Shown one piece after another: positions 25,620 to 34,009 of a DNA stretch of 64,000 bases; the first letter of the stretch is position 1, and every line of letters starts with the position of its first letter. Where the stretch lies: assembly GCA_023386045.1 (NCBI GenBank), contig JAEWKK010000006.1, positions 19,620 through 83,619 of the forward strand, read 5' to 3'. Made by a program: the position numbers and the translations under genes. Origin of the DNA: Bacteroidota bacterium. Lineage in GTDB: Bacteria; Bacteroidota; Bacteroidia; Chitinophagales; Chitinophagaceae. The notes under the pieces are model-generated. The model had not been told where the DNA came from. It saw only the letters and a list, made by a program, of their open reading frames with translations, and ran no database searches.

Positions 25620-26720
25620 CTACTTCTTCATATCTTTTTTGATCATGTCTATGAATTCATCAAAGAGGTAACGGCTGTCGTTGGGGCCTGGTGTGCTTTC
25701 CGGATGATATTGTACAGAGAAAGCAGATTTTCCTTTCATCCTGATACCTTCAATAGAATCATCGTTAAGATTCACATGGGTGATCTCGATATGATCTGCT
25801 TTTCTTACAGCAACTGGATCCACACCAAAACCATGGTTCTGAGTGGTGATCTCACATTTCCCCGTGATCAGATTCTTTACAGGATGGTTGAGTCCCCTGT
25901 GACCATGGTGCATTTTAAATGTTGGAATGCCATTGGCTAGTGCCAGCAGCTGGTGTCCCAGGCAAATTCCGAAGGTTGGTTTTTCTTCTTTCAGTATCTC
26001 CTTAACTGTTTCAACCGCGTAATCCATGGAGGCTGGATCGCCGGGACCATTAGAAATAAAATAACCGGTGGGATTAAAACTTTTTAATTCAGCGATCGAT
26101 GTTTTAGCCGGAAATACTTTCACATGCGCGCCACGTTGTGTAAGACAGTAAAGGATGTTCTTTTTTGTTCCATAATCCAACACGGCAATCTTGAGTGGAG
26201 ATGAAGCATCGCCCAATTCATAAGAAACATCCGTGCTCACCACGGAAGCCAGCTCCAGTCCATCCATATCAGGAACTTCCTGCAATTTCTTTTTCAACAC
26301 TTCGGCATCCAGGATTTCGGAGGAGATGATGCAGTTCATTGCTCCCTTGCTGCGGATCTCTGTAACAAGAGCCCTTGTATCCACACCCTCAATAGCCACG
26401 ATGTTCTGTTTTTTCAGATAGGTATCCAATGACTCCTGAGCGGAACGGCGGGAAAACAACTCCTCCAGGTTGCGACCGATCAGTCCACGGATCTTGATGC
26501 TGTCGCTTTCCACTTCCTCGTCTCTTACCCCGTAATTTCCAATGTGGACATTATTCATGATCAGCACCTGTCCATAATAGCTTGGATCAGTAAAAACTTC
26601 CTGGTAGCCGGTCATACCGGTATTAAAACATATCTCGCCACCAGTGGTGCCAATAGCGCCAAATGCCTTGCCATAACAGGTTGTACCATCTTCCAGAACT
26701 AAAACAGCTGTGTATTCCAT
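25620..26720 (-). CDS. carA: carbamoyl-phosphate synthase small (glutamine amidotransferase) subunit
   Basis: CarA releases ammonia from glutamine and channels it to CarB for carbamoyl phosphate, used in pyrimidine and arginine synthesis. The 366 residues comprise the N-terminal CPSase domain (YTAVLVLEDGT, GEICFNTGMTGYQEVFTDPSY) and the class I amidotransferase domain with nucleophile C253 in GICLGHQLLALA and the catalytic pair in VQYHPESTPGPNDS. A Met 15 codons upstream (26765) is rejected because the family starts at MEYTAVL. carB is not in the window. In related genomes carA often follows rplQ directly; here two plus-strand genes lie between them. Confidence 0.95.
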   Translation of the reverse strand: MEYTAVLVLEDGTTCYGKAFGAIGTTGGEICFNTGMTGYQEVFTDPSYYGQVLIMNNVHIGNYGVRDEEVESDSIKIRGLIGRNLEELFSRRSAQESLDTYLKKQNIVAIEGVDTRALVTEIRSKGAMNCIISSEILDAEVLKKKLQEVPDMDGLELASVVSTDVSYELGDASSPLKIAVLDYGTKKNILYCLTQRGAHVKVFPAKTSIAELKSFNPTGYFISNGPGDPASMDYAVETVKEILKEEKPTFGICLGHQLLALANGIPTFKMHHGHRGLNHPVKNLITGKCEITTQNHGFGVDPVAVRKADHIEITHVNLNDDSIEGIRMKGKSAFSVQYHPESTPGPNDSRYLFDEFIDMIKKDMKK

Positions 26721-26793
26721 TTTAAAAAAGTTATGCAAAGAAAAATTATCTGTGGATTCTTCCACGTTAAAAATTACCCACAGTCAAAAAGCA

Positions 26794-26820
26794 GTTGTGA
26801 GTTATGAATGGTGAGTAGTA
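26794..26820. repeat. heptamer-type tract (GTGAGT)
   Basis: This is a short degenerate run of GTGAGTN-type units (GTTGTGAGTTATGAATGGTGAGTAGTA-like, 27 bases) between carA and the plus-strand membrane gene. It is the same sequence type as the long tract in front of rpsK. Confidence 0.55.
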
Positions 26821-26880
26821 AAAAACTAACCACTGACATTTGGTTAACCGGATTCATCTTTCCTTCCTTATCTTCCTGCC

Positions 26881-28284
26881 ATGATTCTTACAACCAACCG
26901 GTTGGTCACATTTTTATTTCTCATATTACTGGCAGGTTCGATGTTTTTTTACCTGGAGCGCATTCTTTTCTGCGATGCTTCTTTTATCCTGTTCAGGATC
27001 ATCAATATGGACAGCCTGCAGATCCAGGAGCATCGCTACGGTTCTTTTATCACGCAAAGCTTTCCATGGCTCTCGGCAAAGCTCGGACTGCCACTTCAAA
27101 TGATTGTTTTGCTGTACTCGGCGAGCTTCAACCTATTTTACCTGGCGGTGGCGGCCCTGCTTATATTCAGGTTTGGTCAAACCTCACTAGCGGTGCTCAT
27201 GAGTTTTTATTACCTGCTCTTTGTCAGTGATACCTACTTCTGGACCAATAACGAAGTACACCAGGGCGTGGCATGGATGTTTCTTTTTTTTGGTGTGACA
27301 TTGAGCCTGGGAAAAAAAGGAAGTCCACCTATTTTGTTGCTGCCTTTATTTTTGATCCTTGCTTTTCTCAGCATCTATAGTCACCCGCTTGTTTTGTTTC
27401 CCGCTTCCTTTCTCTGGTTATTTTTTATGATGAGAAAAGACTGGCCCTTTTCAAGAAACTGGACCATTGTGCTTTCCATTCTGCTTTTCCTGGTCAGCTA
27501 TTCCAAGTTTGCACTGAGTACAGGACAGGGCAGCCATTACGATGCAGACAAACTGCACGCTGCTACTCACCTCTCCTTCAAAAAGATCTTTGCCGCTTTT
27601 ACATCTCCCATGGCCAAAGAAATTGTAAAAAGATCCATCTGGAATTACTGGCTGATACCCATCCTGTTTTTCTCAGGAATTTATTTTACCTGGCAACAAA
27701 AAAAATACAGGATACTTGGACTGACTTTATTCTTTTCACTCGCATACTTCCTTGCTGTGTGTATCACCTATAATGATTTTATTCCTTTTTATACAGAAAG
27801 CGAGTGGATGGCCGGCTCCATCATCTTCACCACCTTATTTGTTTTTTATGTATTACCGCTCCTTCGACCCCGGTCTGCAGTTATGATCCTGTCTGTTATT
27901 TATCTTGTAAGACTGGCTTACATAGGCCAGGCTTCAATTAAATGGACAGAAAGAAAGGAATGGATTTACAGTTGGCTTGACGAAATGAAATCAAAAAAGA
28001 TCCATAAAGGCTATATCTACGAGAGTGAAGAAAACAAAAAGATCCTGATCATGAACTGGGGCGTGCCAACGGAAAGCATCATTGCTTCGGCGCTGAGAAA
28101 AGATCATCCCCAAATGAGCTTTGTAGTTGACAAACCCGAAAACATCAGTCAAAGAATGCCGGCTTTTACAGGACAGATGATCGCTCCATTTGAAACCATT
28201 TCAATAGAATCCCTGAACCCTCAATATTTTAATTTTGATACTTCAGCACAATACCAATTCATAGCGCAGAAATCCATCAGGTGA
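26881..28284 (+). CDS. polytopic membrane protein, tandem paralogue 1
   Basis: The 467-residue protein has roughly ten membrane helices through residue 350 and then a soluble C-terminal part of about 110 residues. It shares long identical segments with the next gene: ERILFCDAS, YSASFNLFYLAVAA, FWTNNEVHQGVAWMF, SPMAKE, YTESEWM, RKEWIY and FVVDKPENI. The topology resembles membrane glycosyltransferases of the GT-C group, but no DD/DE catalytic loop motif is evident, so I leave the function open. The start ATG at 26881 opens directly into the first helix. With its paralogue it is inserted between rplQ and carA. Confidence 0.75.
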   Translation: MILTTNRLVTFLFLILLAGSMFFYLERILFCDASFILFRIINMDSLQIQEHRYGSFITQSFPWLSAKLGLPLQMIVLLYSASFNLFYLAVAALLIFRFGQTSLAVLMSFYYLLFVSDTYFWTNNEVHQGVAWMFLFFGVTLSLGKKGSPPILLLPLFLILAFLSIYSHPLVLFPASFLWLFFMMRKDWPFSRNWTIVLSILLFLVSYSKFALSTGQGSHYDADKLHAATHLSFKKIFAAFTSPMAKEIVKRSIWNYWLIPILFFSGIYFTWQQKKYRILGLTLFFSLAYFLAVCITYNDFIPFYTESEWMAGSIIFTTLFVFYVLPLLRPRSAVMILSVIYLVRLAYIGQASIKWTERKEWIYSWLDEMKSKKIHKGYIYESEENKKILIMNWGVPTESIIASALRKDHPQMSFVVDKPENISQRMPAFTGQMIAPFETISIESLNPQYFNFDTSAQYQFIAQKSIR

Positions 28285-28330
28285 TTTTACGCTTTTGTTT
28301 TTGACTGATAGCTTTTATCTTGAACTCCCC

Positions 28331-29746
28331 ATGAACCGACTGGTGCTTATTTTATTTACCGTACTGCTGGCAGCTGCTGTGTATTTCAGCACTGAGCGAA
28401 TACTTTTTTGCGATGCTTCCTACATTATGCTGCGCATCATCAACAGCGAATGGTTTCAGATCCAGGAATATCGCTATGGAGCTGCCATTACACAGGCTTT
28501 CCCTTTTATTGGCGTCAAATTGAATCTCCCCATTTCATGGATCATTGTTCTTTATTCGGCGAGCTTCAACCTTTTTTACCTGGCAGTGGCGGCCTGGCTG
28601 GTAAAGACAGGCGAAACAGCCATGGCCATCCTCATGAGCTTTTTCTTTTTGCTCCTGGTAAGCGATACATTTTTCTGGACCAATAATGAAATTCACCAGG
28701 CAGTGGCATGGATGTTCCTGTTCTTTTCAACCATTTTTTTAATGGCTAGGAAAAATGTTTCCAGGATTCTGATGATACCTGTATTCAGCTTACTTGCTTT
28801 TTTGACTCTTTATACGCATCCGCTGATCATCTTCTCCTTCGGTTTTCTCTGGTTCTTTTTTATGATCCAAAAAAACATCTGGCCATTTAATCGGAAATGG
28901 ACAATTATCTATTCACTCATCATACTGATCATTCTTGCAGCAAGGTTCGCGGTAAGCCTGTATTATTCAAGGTATATGTACGATGCAGCAAAAATGCAGG
29001 CTGCCATTCACTTCAGCCTTGACGACTTGTTGCATGTTTTTGATTCTCCCATGGCCAGGGAATTTGCCAAAAGATGCCTGACCAATTACTGGATCATGCC
29101 CCTGCTTTTTGTATCAGGTATTATTTCGGGTATCCGCCAGAAGCAATACAGGCCCGTATTATTATCGGCAGGATTTGCCCTGGTTTATTTTGTGGTGATG
29201 TGCCTGACCTTTACAGATTTCATCACCTACTATTCAGAGAGCGAGTGGATGTCCTTTGCCATCATAGTCACAGCTCCTTTTGTTTATTTTACCCTGCCCA
29301 AATTAAAGCCTTCACTGGCGGTGTATTTAATTGCGGGCATCTTCCTTGTGCGACTTGGATATATAGGTATGGCCTCTGATAAATTTGTACAAAGAAAAGA
29401 ATGGATCTATGCCACCCTGGATACGATGCGACAGAAAAAACTGAGCAAAGGCATCATTTATGAAACAGAAGAAACCAGGAATATTCTTTTACAAAACAAC
29501 TGGAGCCAGCCTTCGGAATCCATGATCGCTTCGGCTTTACACGATGACAATCCCACCCTCACTTTCGTGGTAGACAAACCTGAGAACATCCGTAAAAGAA
29601 TGCCACAGAATAACCAGATGATCCTTGATTTTGAAACCGGTGAATATAAAAAGATGAACCCACTTTATTTCCGTTTTGACACCACCGTTAGTTATCAATT
29701 AATACAACCACAATTTGTTAACGAAACAAGCGAGGTCCTGAAATAA
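28331..29746 (+). CDS. polytopic membrane protein, tandem paralogue 2
   Basis: The 471-residue protein is a paralogue of the gene 46 bases upstream and has the same helix layout and soluble tail. The MNRLVLILFT start at 28331 aligns with the start of the first copy; an in-frame start 12 codons earlier (28295) has no counterpart and is rejected. Conserved segments include RILFCDASYIMLRI, FFWTNNEIHQAVAWMFLFF, KRCLTNYWIMPLL, ESMIASALHDD and FVVDKPENIRKRMP. The two copies have diverged widely in the helices, indicating an old duplication. It is convergent with rplQ and ends just before a shared bidirectional hairpin. Confidence 0.75.
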   Translation: MNRLVLILFTVLLAAAVYFSTERILFCDASYIMLRIINSEWFQIQEYRYGAAITQAFPFIGVKLNLPISWIIVLYSASFNLFYLAVAAWLVKTGETAMAILMSFFFLLLVSDTFFWTNNEIHQAVAWMFLFFSTIFLMARKNVSRILMIPVFSLLAFLTLYTHPLIIFSFGFLWFFFMIQKNIWPFNRKWTIIYSLIILIILAARFAVSLYYSRYMYDAAKMQAAIHFSLDDLLHVFDSPMAREFAKRCLTNYWIMPLLFVSGIISGIRQKQYRPVLLSAGFALVYFVVMCLTFTDFITYYSESEWMSFAIIVTAPFVYFTLPKLKPSLAVYLIAGIFLVRLGYIGMASDKFVQRKEWIYATLDTMRQKKLSKGIIYETEETRNILLQNNWSQPSESMIASALHDDNPTLTFVVDKPENIRKRMPQNNQMILDFETGEYKKMNPLYFRFDTTVSYQLIQPQFVNETSEVLK

Positions 29747-29769
29747 AAAAGTCCCGCAAAAAGCGGGAC
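29745..29769 (-). terminator. terminator of the alpha operon (after rplQ)
   Basis: GTCCCGC (29751-29757) and GCGGGAC (29763-29769) pair around an AAAAA loop. On the minus strand it is followed by six T, 24 bases after the rplQ stop. On the plus strand it overlaps the end of the membrane paralogue and has a weaker T tract, so it may act both ways. Confidence 0.85.
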
Positions 29770-29792
29770 CTGTTTTATATACCATGCAATCA

Positions 29793-30296
29793 TTAGCTGG
29801 GTTGTTGCTCGGCAGCTTCTGAAGTACCGGCCGGTGTTGATGTTTCTGCTGAGGCTTCAGCTTTCTTCTTCGCACCACCTGCACGACGTGTTCTTTTAGC
29901 GCCTTCTTTCTTCTCTGTTTTGCCTTTACCATAGATCTCGTTGAAATCAACCAGTTCTATCAGGGCTGTTTCGGCATTGTCACCAGGACGGGCACCCAGT
30001 TTGATGATCCTTGTATAACCACCGGGACGGCCGGCTACTTTAGGACTTACCACATCAAACAATTCAGTAACAGCAGCTTTATCCTGCAGGTAACTGAATA
30101 CCACACGACGCTGGTGTGTTTCATTTTTCTTGCTCTTGGTGATCAGCGGCTCTACGAAAATGCGCAGTGCTTTTGCTTTGGCAAGAGTAGTGATGATACG
30201 CTTGTGCTCAATGAGCTGGCAAGCCAGGTTGCTTAACAACGCTTCGCGGTGTGCTTTCTTACGACCGAGGTTGTTGATCTTGTCTCCGTGACGCAT
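29793..30296 (-). CDS. rplQ: 50S ribosomal protein L17
   Basis: L17 is a large-subunit protein near the exit tunnel. The N-terminal 115 residues are standard (MRHGDKINNLGRKKAHREAL, LIEHKRIITTLAKAKALR, GGYTRIIKLGARPGD). The chain then continues for about 45 residues of Lys/Ala/Glu-rich sequence (KKEGAKRTRRAGG), making 167 residues, longer than the roughly 125 of E. coli. Such a basic tail is common in Bacteroidota. It is the last gene of the infA to rplQ operon. Confidence 0.97.
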   Translation of the reverse strand: MRHGDKINNLGRKKAHREALLSNLACQLIEHKRIITTLAKAKALRIFVEPLITKSKKNETHQRRVVFSYLQDKAAVTELFDVVSPKVAGRPGGYTRIIKLGARPGDNAETALIELVDFNEIYGKGKTEKKEGAKRTRRAGGAKKKAEASAETSTPAGTSEAAEQQPS

Positions 30297-30412
30297 GACT
30301 TTAAATTTTTAGTGTTTAAGTGTTTGATCACCTAAACCGTTTTTGAATATTCCCCCGCACCGTGTCAAGGAATTGCGGAGTACTGTTATACGCTGACAAT
30401 GTCAGCAGTTTT

Positions 30413-31414
30413 TTAATAATCGTCTTTATCCAGACCCAGCTTGCTCAGGTCCATTCCGAAATGAAGTCCTCTTTCGTTCAGCACCTGCTCGATCTCAGAA
30501 AGTGATTTCTGGCCGAAGTTGCGGAACTTCATCAGGTCTTCCTGCTCGTACTGTACCAGCTCACTGAGTGAGTTGATCTTGGCAGCCTTCAGACAGTTGA
30601 AAGCACGAACCGAAAGGTCGAGGTCTTCCAATGGTGTCTTCAGTATCTTGCGCAGTTGCAGCGTTTGTTCATCAACGATATCTTCTTTCTTCTCTTCTTT
30701 GTTGTCGAAAGTGATGTTCTCGTCAGTGATGATCATCAGGTGCTGGATCAGGATGCGTGAAGCCTGCTTTACAGCTTCTTCAGGATGGATGGTACCATCG
30801 GTAGCCACTTCCATTACCAGTTTTTCAAAGTCTGTGCGCTGCTCCACACGGGTATTCTCGATGGTATACTTCACATTTTTGATAGGCGTATAGATCGCAT
30901 CAACAGGAATGTAACCCAGGTGAGAATCCTTTGGTTTGTTCTCTTCAGCAGGAACATAACCGCGGCCCTTGCCGATAGAGATCTCGATATCCAGTCTGGC
31001 TGAAGAATCGAGAGTGCAGATAAGCAATTCAGGGTTCATGATCTGGAAAGATTGAGTTCCTTCCGCCAGCATGCCCGCTGTGAATTCTGTTCTGTTCTTT
31101 ATAGATAAGGTGATCTTCTCACTTTGAACATCGTGGTCTACAACCTTCTTAAGGCGAACCTGCTTGAGGTTCAGGATGATTTCAACCACATCCTCAGAAA
31201 CACCCTTGATCGTTGCAAATTCATGCTCCACTCCTTCGATGCGAACGCCAACGATAGCATAGCCTTCGAGAGAGCTAAGCAGCACACGGCGTAATGCGTT
31301 GCCGATGGTCACCGCATAACCGGGTTCCAATGGGCGAAATTCGAACTGAGCTTCGAAGTCAGTTGCTTTTTGAAGAACGATCTTGTCGGGCTTCTGAAAA
31401 TTTAAAATGGCCAT
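30413..31414 (-). CDS. rpoA: DNA-directed RNA polymerase alpha subunit
   Basis: RpoA nucleates RNA polymerase assembly and contacts upstream promoter DNA. The 333-residue protein has the N-terminal dimerisation domain (FRPLEPGYAVTIGNALRRVLLSSLEG) and the C-terminal domain with its helix-hairpin-helix (LDLSVRAFNCLKAAKINSLSELV, LMKFRNFGQKSLSEIEQVL). All positions expected for a full-length alpha are present. It sits 116 bases upstream of rplQ and 175 bases downstream of rpsD, wider gaps than usual in this operon. Confidence 0.98.
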   Translation of the reverse strand: MAILNFQKPDKIVLQKATDFEAQFEFRPLEPGYAVTIGNALRRVLLSSLEGYAIVGVRIEGVEHEFATIKGVSEDVVEIILNLKQVRLKKVVDHDVQSEKITLSIKNRTEFTAGMLAEGTQSFQIMNPELLICTLDSSARLDIEISIGKGRGYVPAEENKPKDSHLGYIPVDAIYTPIKNVKYTIENTRVEQRTDFEKLVMEVATDGTIHPEEAVKQASRILIQHLMIITDENITFDNKEEKKEDIVDEQTLQLRKILKTPLEDLDLSVRAFNCLKAAKINSLSELVQYEQEDLMKFRNFGQKSLSEIEQVLNERGLHFGMDLSKLGLDKDDY

Positions 31415-31553
31415 TTTTCTAATTTTCGGTTTTATTGTCCTTCTTCTTTTTGAGTTGAAGAACAGATTTAAAGGTTTTTTCTTGTTACCAGCTAATTGCT
31501 ACTATCAACTTTCCTTGTGTCACTCACTGCATCGTTTGGTAATTCTGTTGAGC

Positions 31554-31583
31554 ACTACTCACCACTCCCTACTCACCACTCAC
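31554..31583. repeat. heptamer-type tract between rpsD and rpoA
   Basis: A run of ACTCACC-type units (the reverse complement of GTGAGTN) ends six bases before the rpsD stop codon in the rpsD-rpoA spacer. It is the same family as the larger tract at 32308-32506. Confidence 0.65.
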
Positions 31584-31589
31584 AGTATC

Positions 31590-32195
31590 TTACTTCGAAT
31601 ACAATTCCACGATCAGCTGCTCCTTGATATTCTCAGGAACGCTTTCCCTTTCAGGATAAGTGATGAAAGTTCCGGTAAGGGAAGTTTCATTCCAGTCAAC
31701 CCAGTTGAATTTAGGGTTCTTACCACGCACCTGGCTGGTAACTGCTGTATTATCCTTTGATTTCTCTTTCAGGGAAACAACATCACCTGGCTTCAATTGG
31801 AAAGAAGGAATGTTCACCACTGCGCCATTCACGGTTACGTGCTTATGGCTCACCAGCTGGCGTGCAGCGGGACGTGAAGGAGCAATACCCATACGGAACA
31901 CTGTATTATCCAAACGGGCTTCCAATAATTTGATAAGGTTTTCACCGGTAACACCTTTACGACGAGAGGCTTCTTCAAAAGTCTTGCGGAACTGCTTCTC
32001 AAGAACACCATAAGTGTACTTGGCCTTTTGTTTTTCGCGCAGCTGGAGTGCGTACTCACCAAGTGTTTTACGCTTGCGTTGTGCGCCGTGCTGACCAGGA
32101 GGGTTAGAGTTCTTGCCTAACCATTTTCCATTTCCTAAGATGGGCTCCCCGAATATGCGGGAGATTTTGGTCTTTGGACCATTGTAACGTGCCAT
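31590..32195 (-). CDS. rpsD: 30S ribosomal protein S4
   Basis: S4 is a primary 16S rRNA binder that starts small-subunit assembly and, in many bacteria, represses its own operon. The 201 residues start MARYNGPKTKISR and contain the S4 RNA-binding domain (LDNTVFRMGIAPSRPAARQL, HVTVNGAVVNIPSF). The N-terminus lacks the four-cysteine zinc knuckle, so it is the C-minus form. It is separated from rpsK by 312 noncoding bases that hold a long repeat tract. Confidence 0.97.
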   Translation of the reverse strand: MARYNGPKTKISRIFGEPILGNGKWLGKNSNPPGQHGAQRKRKTLGEYALQLREKQKAKYTYGVLEKQFRKTFEEASRRKGVTGENLIKLLEARLDNTVFRMGIAPSRPAARQLVSHKHVTVNGAVVNIPSFQLKPGDVVSLKEKSKDNTAVTSQVRGKNPKFNWVDWNETSLTGTFITYPERESVPENIKEQLIVELYSK

Positions 32196-32307
32196 AGTTT
32201 TTTATTCATTTCCGCTTTTTAGAAACCGGTGCGTTCATCGTTGAAAGCGGTAAAAATTAATGAAGCACCCTTTTTTAAAATGAAACCAAATACGGCTCAA
32301 TATGTTT

Positions 32308-32506
32308 GTGAGTGGTGAATGGTGAGTATTGATTACTGGCCACTGACTACTTTCCTCTCATTTATATTGTGAGTTGTGAGTAGTGAGTAGTGAGTTGTGA
32401 GTATGACTACTGACCACTGACCATTCACTTCTCACTATGAAAACGTGAATTGCGAGTAGTTAGTCATGAGTTAATTACTCACAACTGACCACTCACCACT
32501 CACCAT
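32308..32506. repeat. long degenerate heptamer-repeat tract between rpsK and rpsD
   Basis: About 200 bases are built mostly from 7-bp units of GTGAGTN type (for example five in phase near 32370-32405) and, further on, the opposite orientation (ACTCACC, TGACCAC). Because both orientations occur, the transcript could fold into long imperfect hairpins (GTGAGTTGTGAG with ACTCACAACT). The tract runs up to the base before the rpsK stop codon, and fills the only gap over 300 bases in the alpha operon. I see no gene in it. Confidence 0.8.
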
Positions 32507-32507
32507 C

Positions 32508-32912
32508 TTACACTCTTCTCTTCTTGGGAGGACGGCAACCATTGTGTGGTAAAGGCGTCACATCCTTGATCATTGTTACTTCAATGCCTGACTGTGCGAG
32601 TGCCCTGATAGCACTTTCACGACCGGCACCCGGACCTTTTACAAATACATCCACTCTTTTTACACCTGCATCAACCGCTACCTTGGCAGCGTCTGAAGAG
32701 GCCAGCTGGGCAGCATAGGGCGTATTTTTCTTGGAGCCCTTGAAACCCATTTTACCTGCACTTGACCAGGAAATTACCTGGCCCTGCTTATTGGTAATGC
32801 TGATGATGATGTTGTTGAAGGTCGCGTTTACGTGGGCATCGCCATAGGCGTCCACTTTTACGATTCTTTTCTTAGCAGCTGCTTTTGCGCTTTGCTGTTG
32901 TGCTTTTGCCAT
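32508..32912 (-). CDS. rpsK: 30S ribosomal protein S11
   Basis: S11 lies on the platform of the small subunit near the mRNA exit. The 134-residue chain has the expected core (GDAHVNATFNNIIISITNKQG, SSAGKMGFKGSKKNTPYAAQ, VKGPGAGRESAIRAL) and ends in DVTPLPHNGCRPPKKRRV-type sequence. A short Gln/Ala/Lys-rich N-terminal extension precedes the core. It follows rpsM after 172 bases that hold an inverted repeat. Confidence 0.98.
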   Translation of the reverse strand: MAKAQQQSAKAAAKKRIVKVDAYGDAHVNATFNNIIISITNKQGQVISWSSAGKMGFKGSKKNTPYAAQLASSDAAKVAVDAGVKRVDVFVKGPGAGRESAIRALAQSGIEVTMIKDVTPLPHNGCRPPKKRRV

Positions 32913-33025
32913 TTTACTGAGGTAATCTTTTTTTAAAACTTATCTCCCGCTTTTGGCGGGAAACCCCTACCAACCCTACTCCTGCACCTGGCATCCGTAG
33001 TTGATAAGGTAAATTTGGTGCATTC

Positions 33026-33081
33026 TTCGACAGGCCCAGAATGACAAAAAGCCCAACGCCTGTCATGTTGAGCTTGTCGAA
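33026..33081. repeat. inverted-repeat element between rpsM and rpsK
   Basis: The left arm begins TTCGACAGGCCCAG and the right arm ends GAGCTTGTCGAA; the two are imperfect reverse complements around a short AT-rich loop. The sequence type (TTCGACAAGCTCAACATGACA) is one I associate with dispersed intergenic hairpin repeats in many Bacteroidota. It ends three bases before the rpsM stop codon. Confidence 0.7.
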
Positions 33082-33084
33082 ATC

Positions 33085-33465
33085 TTATTTCTTAGGTGCC
33101 TTCTTCTTACCGGCAACTGTTTTACGCTTTCCTTTACGTGTGCGGCTGTTGGTCTTGGTACGCTGACCTCTTACCGGCAAACCTTTACGATGGCGGAGGC
33201 CACGGTAGCAGGCGATATCCAGCAAGCGCTTGATACTCATTTGAACTTCAGAACGCAGTTGTCCTTCCACCTTGAATTCCTCTGTAATGGTGTTACGGAT
33301 GGCATTCAGGTCTTCATCATTCCACTCATTCACTTTCTTGCTGCGATCAATGTTGTTCTTGTCAAGAATGTAGCGTGCAGTGGCAGATCCGATACCGAAG
33401 ATATAGGTAAGACCGATCTCGCCTCTTTTATTTTTTGGTAAGTCAACGCCGGCAATACGAGCCAT
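33085..33465 (-). CDS. rpsM: 30S ribosomal protein S13
   Basis: S13 contacts the P-site tRNA and bridges the subunits. The 126 residues start MARIAGVDLPKNKRGEIGLT and include the helix-two-turns-helix part (YIFGIGSATARYIL), RSEVQMSIKRLLDI and the basic tail (RGLRHRKGLPVRGQRTKTNS). It follows rpmJ by 70 bases in the operon. Confidence 0.98.
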   Translation of the reverse strand: MARIAGVDLPKNKRGEIGLTYIFGIGSATARYILDKNNIDRSKKVNEWNDEDLNAIRNTITEEFKVEGQLRSEVQMSIKRLLDIACYRGLRHRKGLPVRGQRTKTNSRTRKGKRKTVAGKKKAPKK

Positions 33466-33535
33466 AATTTATTATCGTTTTTCTTTTTTGATTAGGTTTT
33501 AAGCCTGAACCTGGGAAAACCCGGGATCAGTGCAA

Positions 33536-33652
33536 TTATCCTTGTCTTTGTTTATAACGGGGATTCTTTTTGTTGATCACATAAAGTTTCCCTTTGCGGC
33601 GCACGATCTTGCAATCCGCGCTTCTTTTCTTTATTGATGCTCTAACTTTCAT
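33536..33652 (-). CDS. rpmJ: 50S ribosomal protein L36
   Basis: This 38-residue protein begins MKVRASIKKRSADCK and ends KNPRYKQRQG. It has a single cysteine, so it is the zinc-free (C-minus) type usual in Bacteroidota. It lies 33 bases after infA and 70 bases before rpsM, the expected order. Confidence 0.96.
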   Translation of the reverse strand: MKVRASIKKRSADCKIVRRKGKLYVINKKNPRYKQRQG

Positions 33653-33685
33653 AATCTGGCTTTTGATTCCGGCTGCCCGGGAAAA

Positions 33686-33904
33686 TTATTTATACCTGAA
33701 AATGATCCTACCCCTGGTCAGATCGTAAGGACTCATCTCCACACCCACTTTGTCGCCCGGTAAAATACGGATGTAGTGCATCCTCATTTTGCCCGAGATC
33801 GTAGCCAAAATTTCGTGTCCGTTTTCAAGCTTGACCCTGAACATTGCGTTTGACAGGGCTTCTACTATCGTTCCGTCCTGCTTAATTAATGGCTGTTTCG
33901 ACAT
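33686..33904 (-). CDS. infA: translation initiation factor IF-1
   Basis: IF-1 blocks the ribosomal A site during initiation. The 72-residue OB-fold protein has the family core (IEQ-like KQDGTIVEALSNAMFRV, ISGKMRMHYIRILPGDKV, PYDLTRGRIIFRYK). It is first in the segment of the alpha operon and has its own TAnnTTTG promoter. A terminator of the upstream hypothetical gene separates it from that gene. Confidence 0.97.
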   Translation of the reverse strand: MSKQPLIKQDGTIVEALSNAMFRVKLENGHEILATISGKMRMHYIRILPGDKVGVEMSPYDLTRGRIIFRYK

Positions 33905-33920
33905 ACTGAATTTGGGAGCG

Positions 33921-33928
33921 CAAAGATA
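33921..33928 (-). promoter_or_regulatory. -7 element of the infA-rplQ operon
   Basis: On the minus strand this reads TATCTTTG, the commonest form of TAnnTTTG in Bacteroidota, 17 bases before the infA ATG. It predicts a leader of about ten bases. No clear -33 TTG is seen. Confidence 0.6.
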
Positions 33929-33949
33929 TGGGGAATCAGGTGAAAAAAG

Positions 33950-33976
33950 AAAAAAGATCCCACTAATGCGGGACCA
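33950..33976 (-). terminator. terminator of the 135-aa hypothetical gene
   Basis: On the minus strand GGTCCCGCA-TTAG-TGGGATC forms a hairpin with G-T pairs, followed by six T. It lies 34 bases after the stop of the hypothetical gene and before the infA promoter, so infA starts a new transcript. Confidence 0.7.
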
Positions 33977-34009
33977 AATCTATAAAATTTCCAAAAATAT
34001 TGGGAACTA

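Noticed and set aside
26881..29746. Integrated mobile element carrying the membrane paralogues
   Set aside because: No integrase, transposase, target duplication or shift in base composition is seen on either side.
32308..32506. Possible small RNA or gene in the rpsK-rpsD gap
   Set aside because: The whole gap is a degenerate 7-bp repeat with no coding or conserved structure beyond repeat hairpins.
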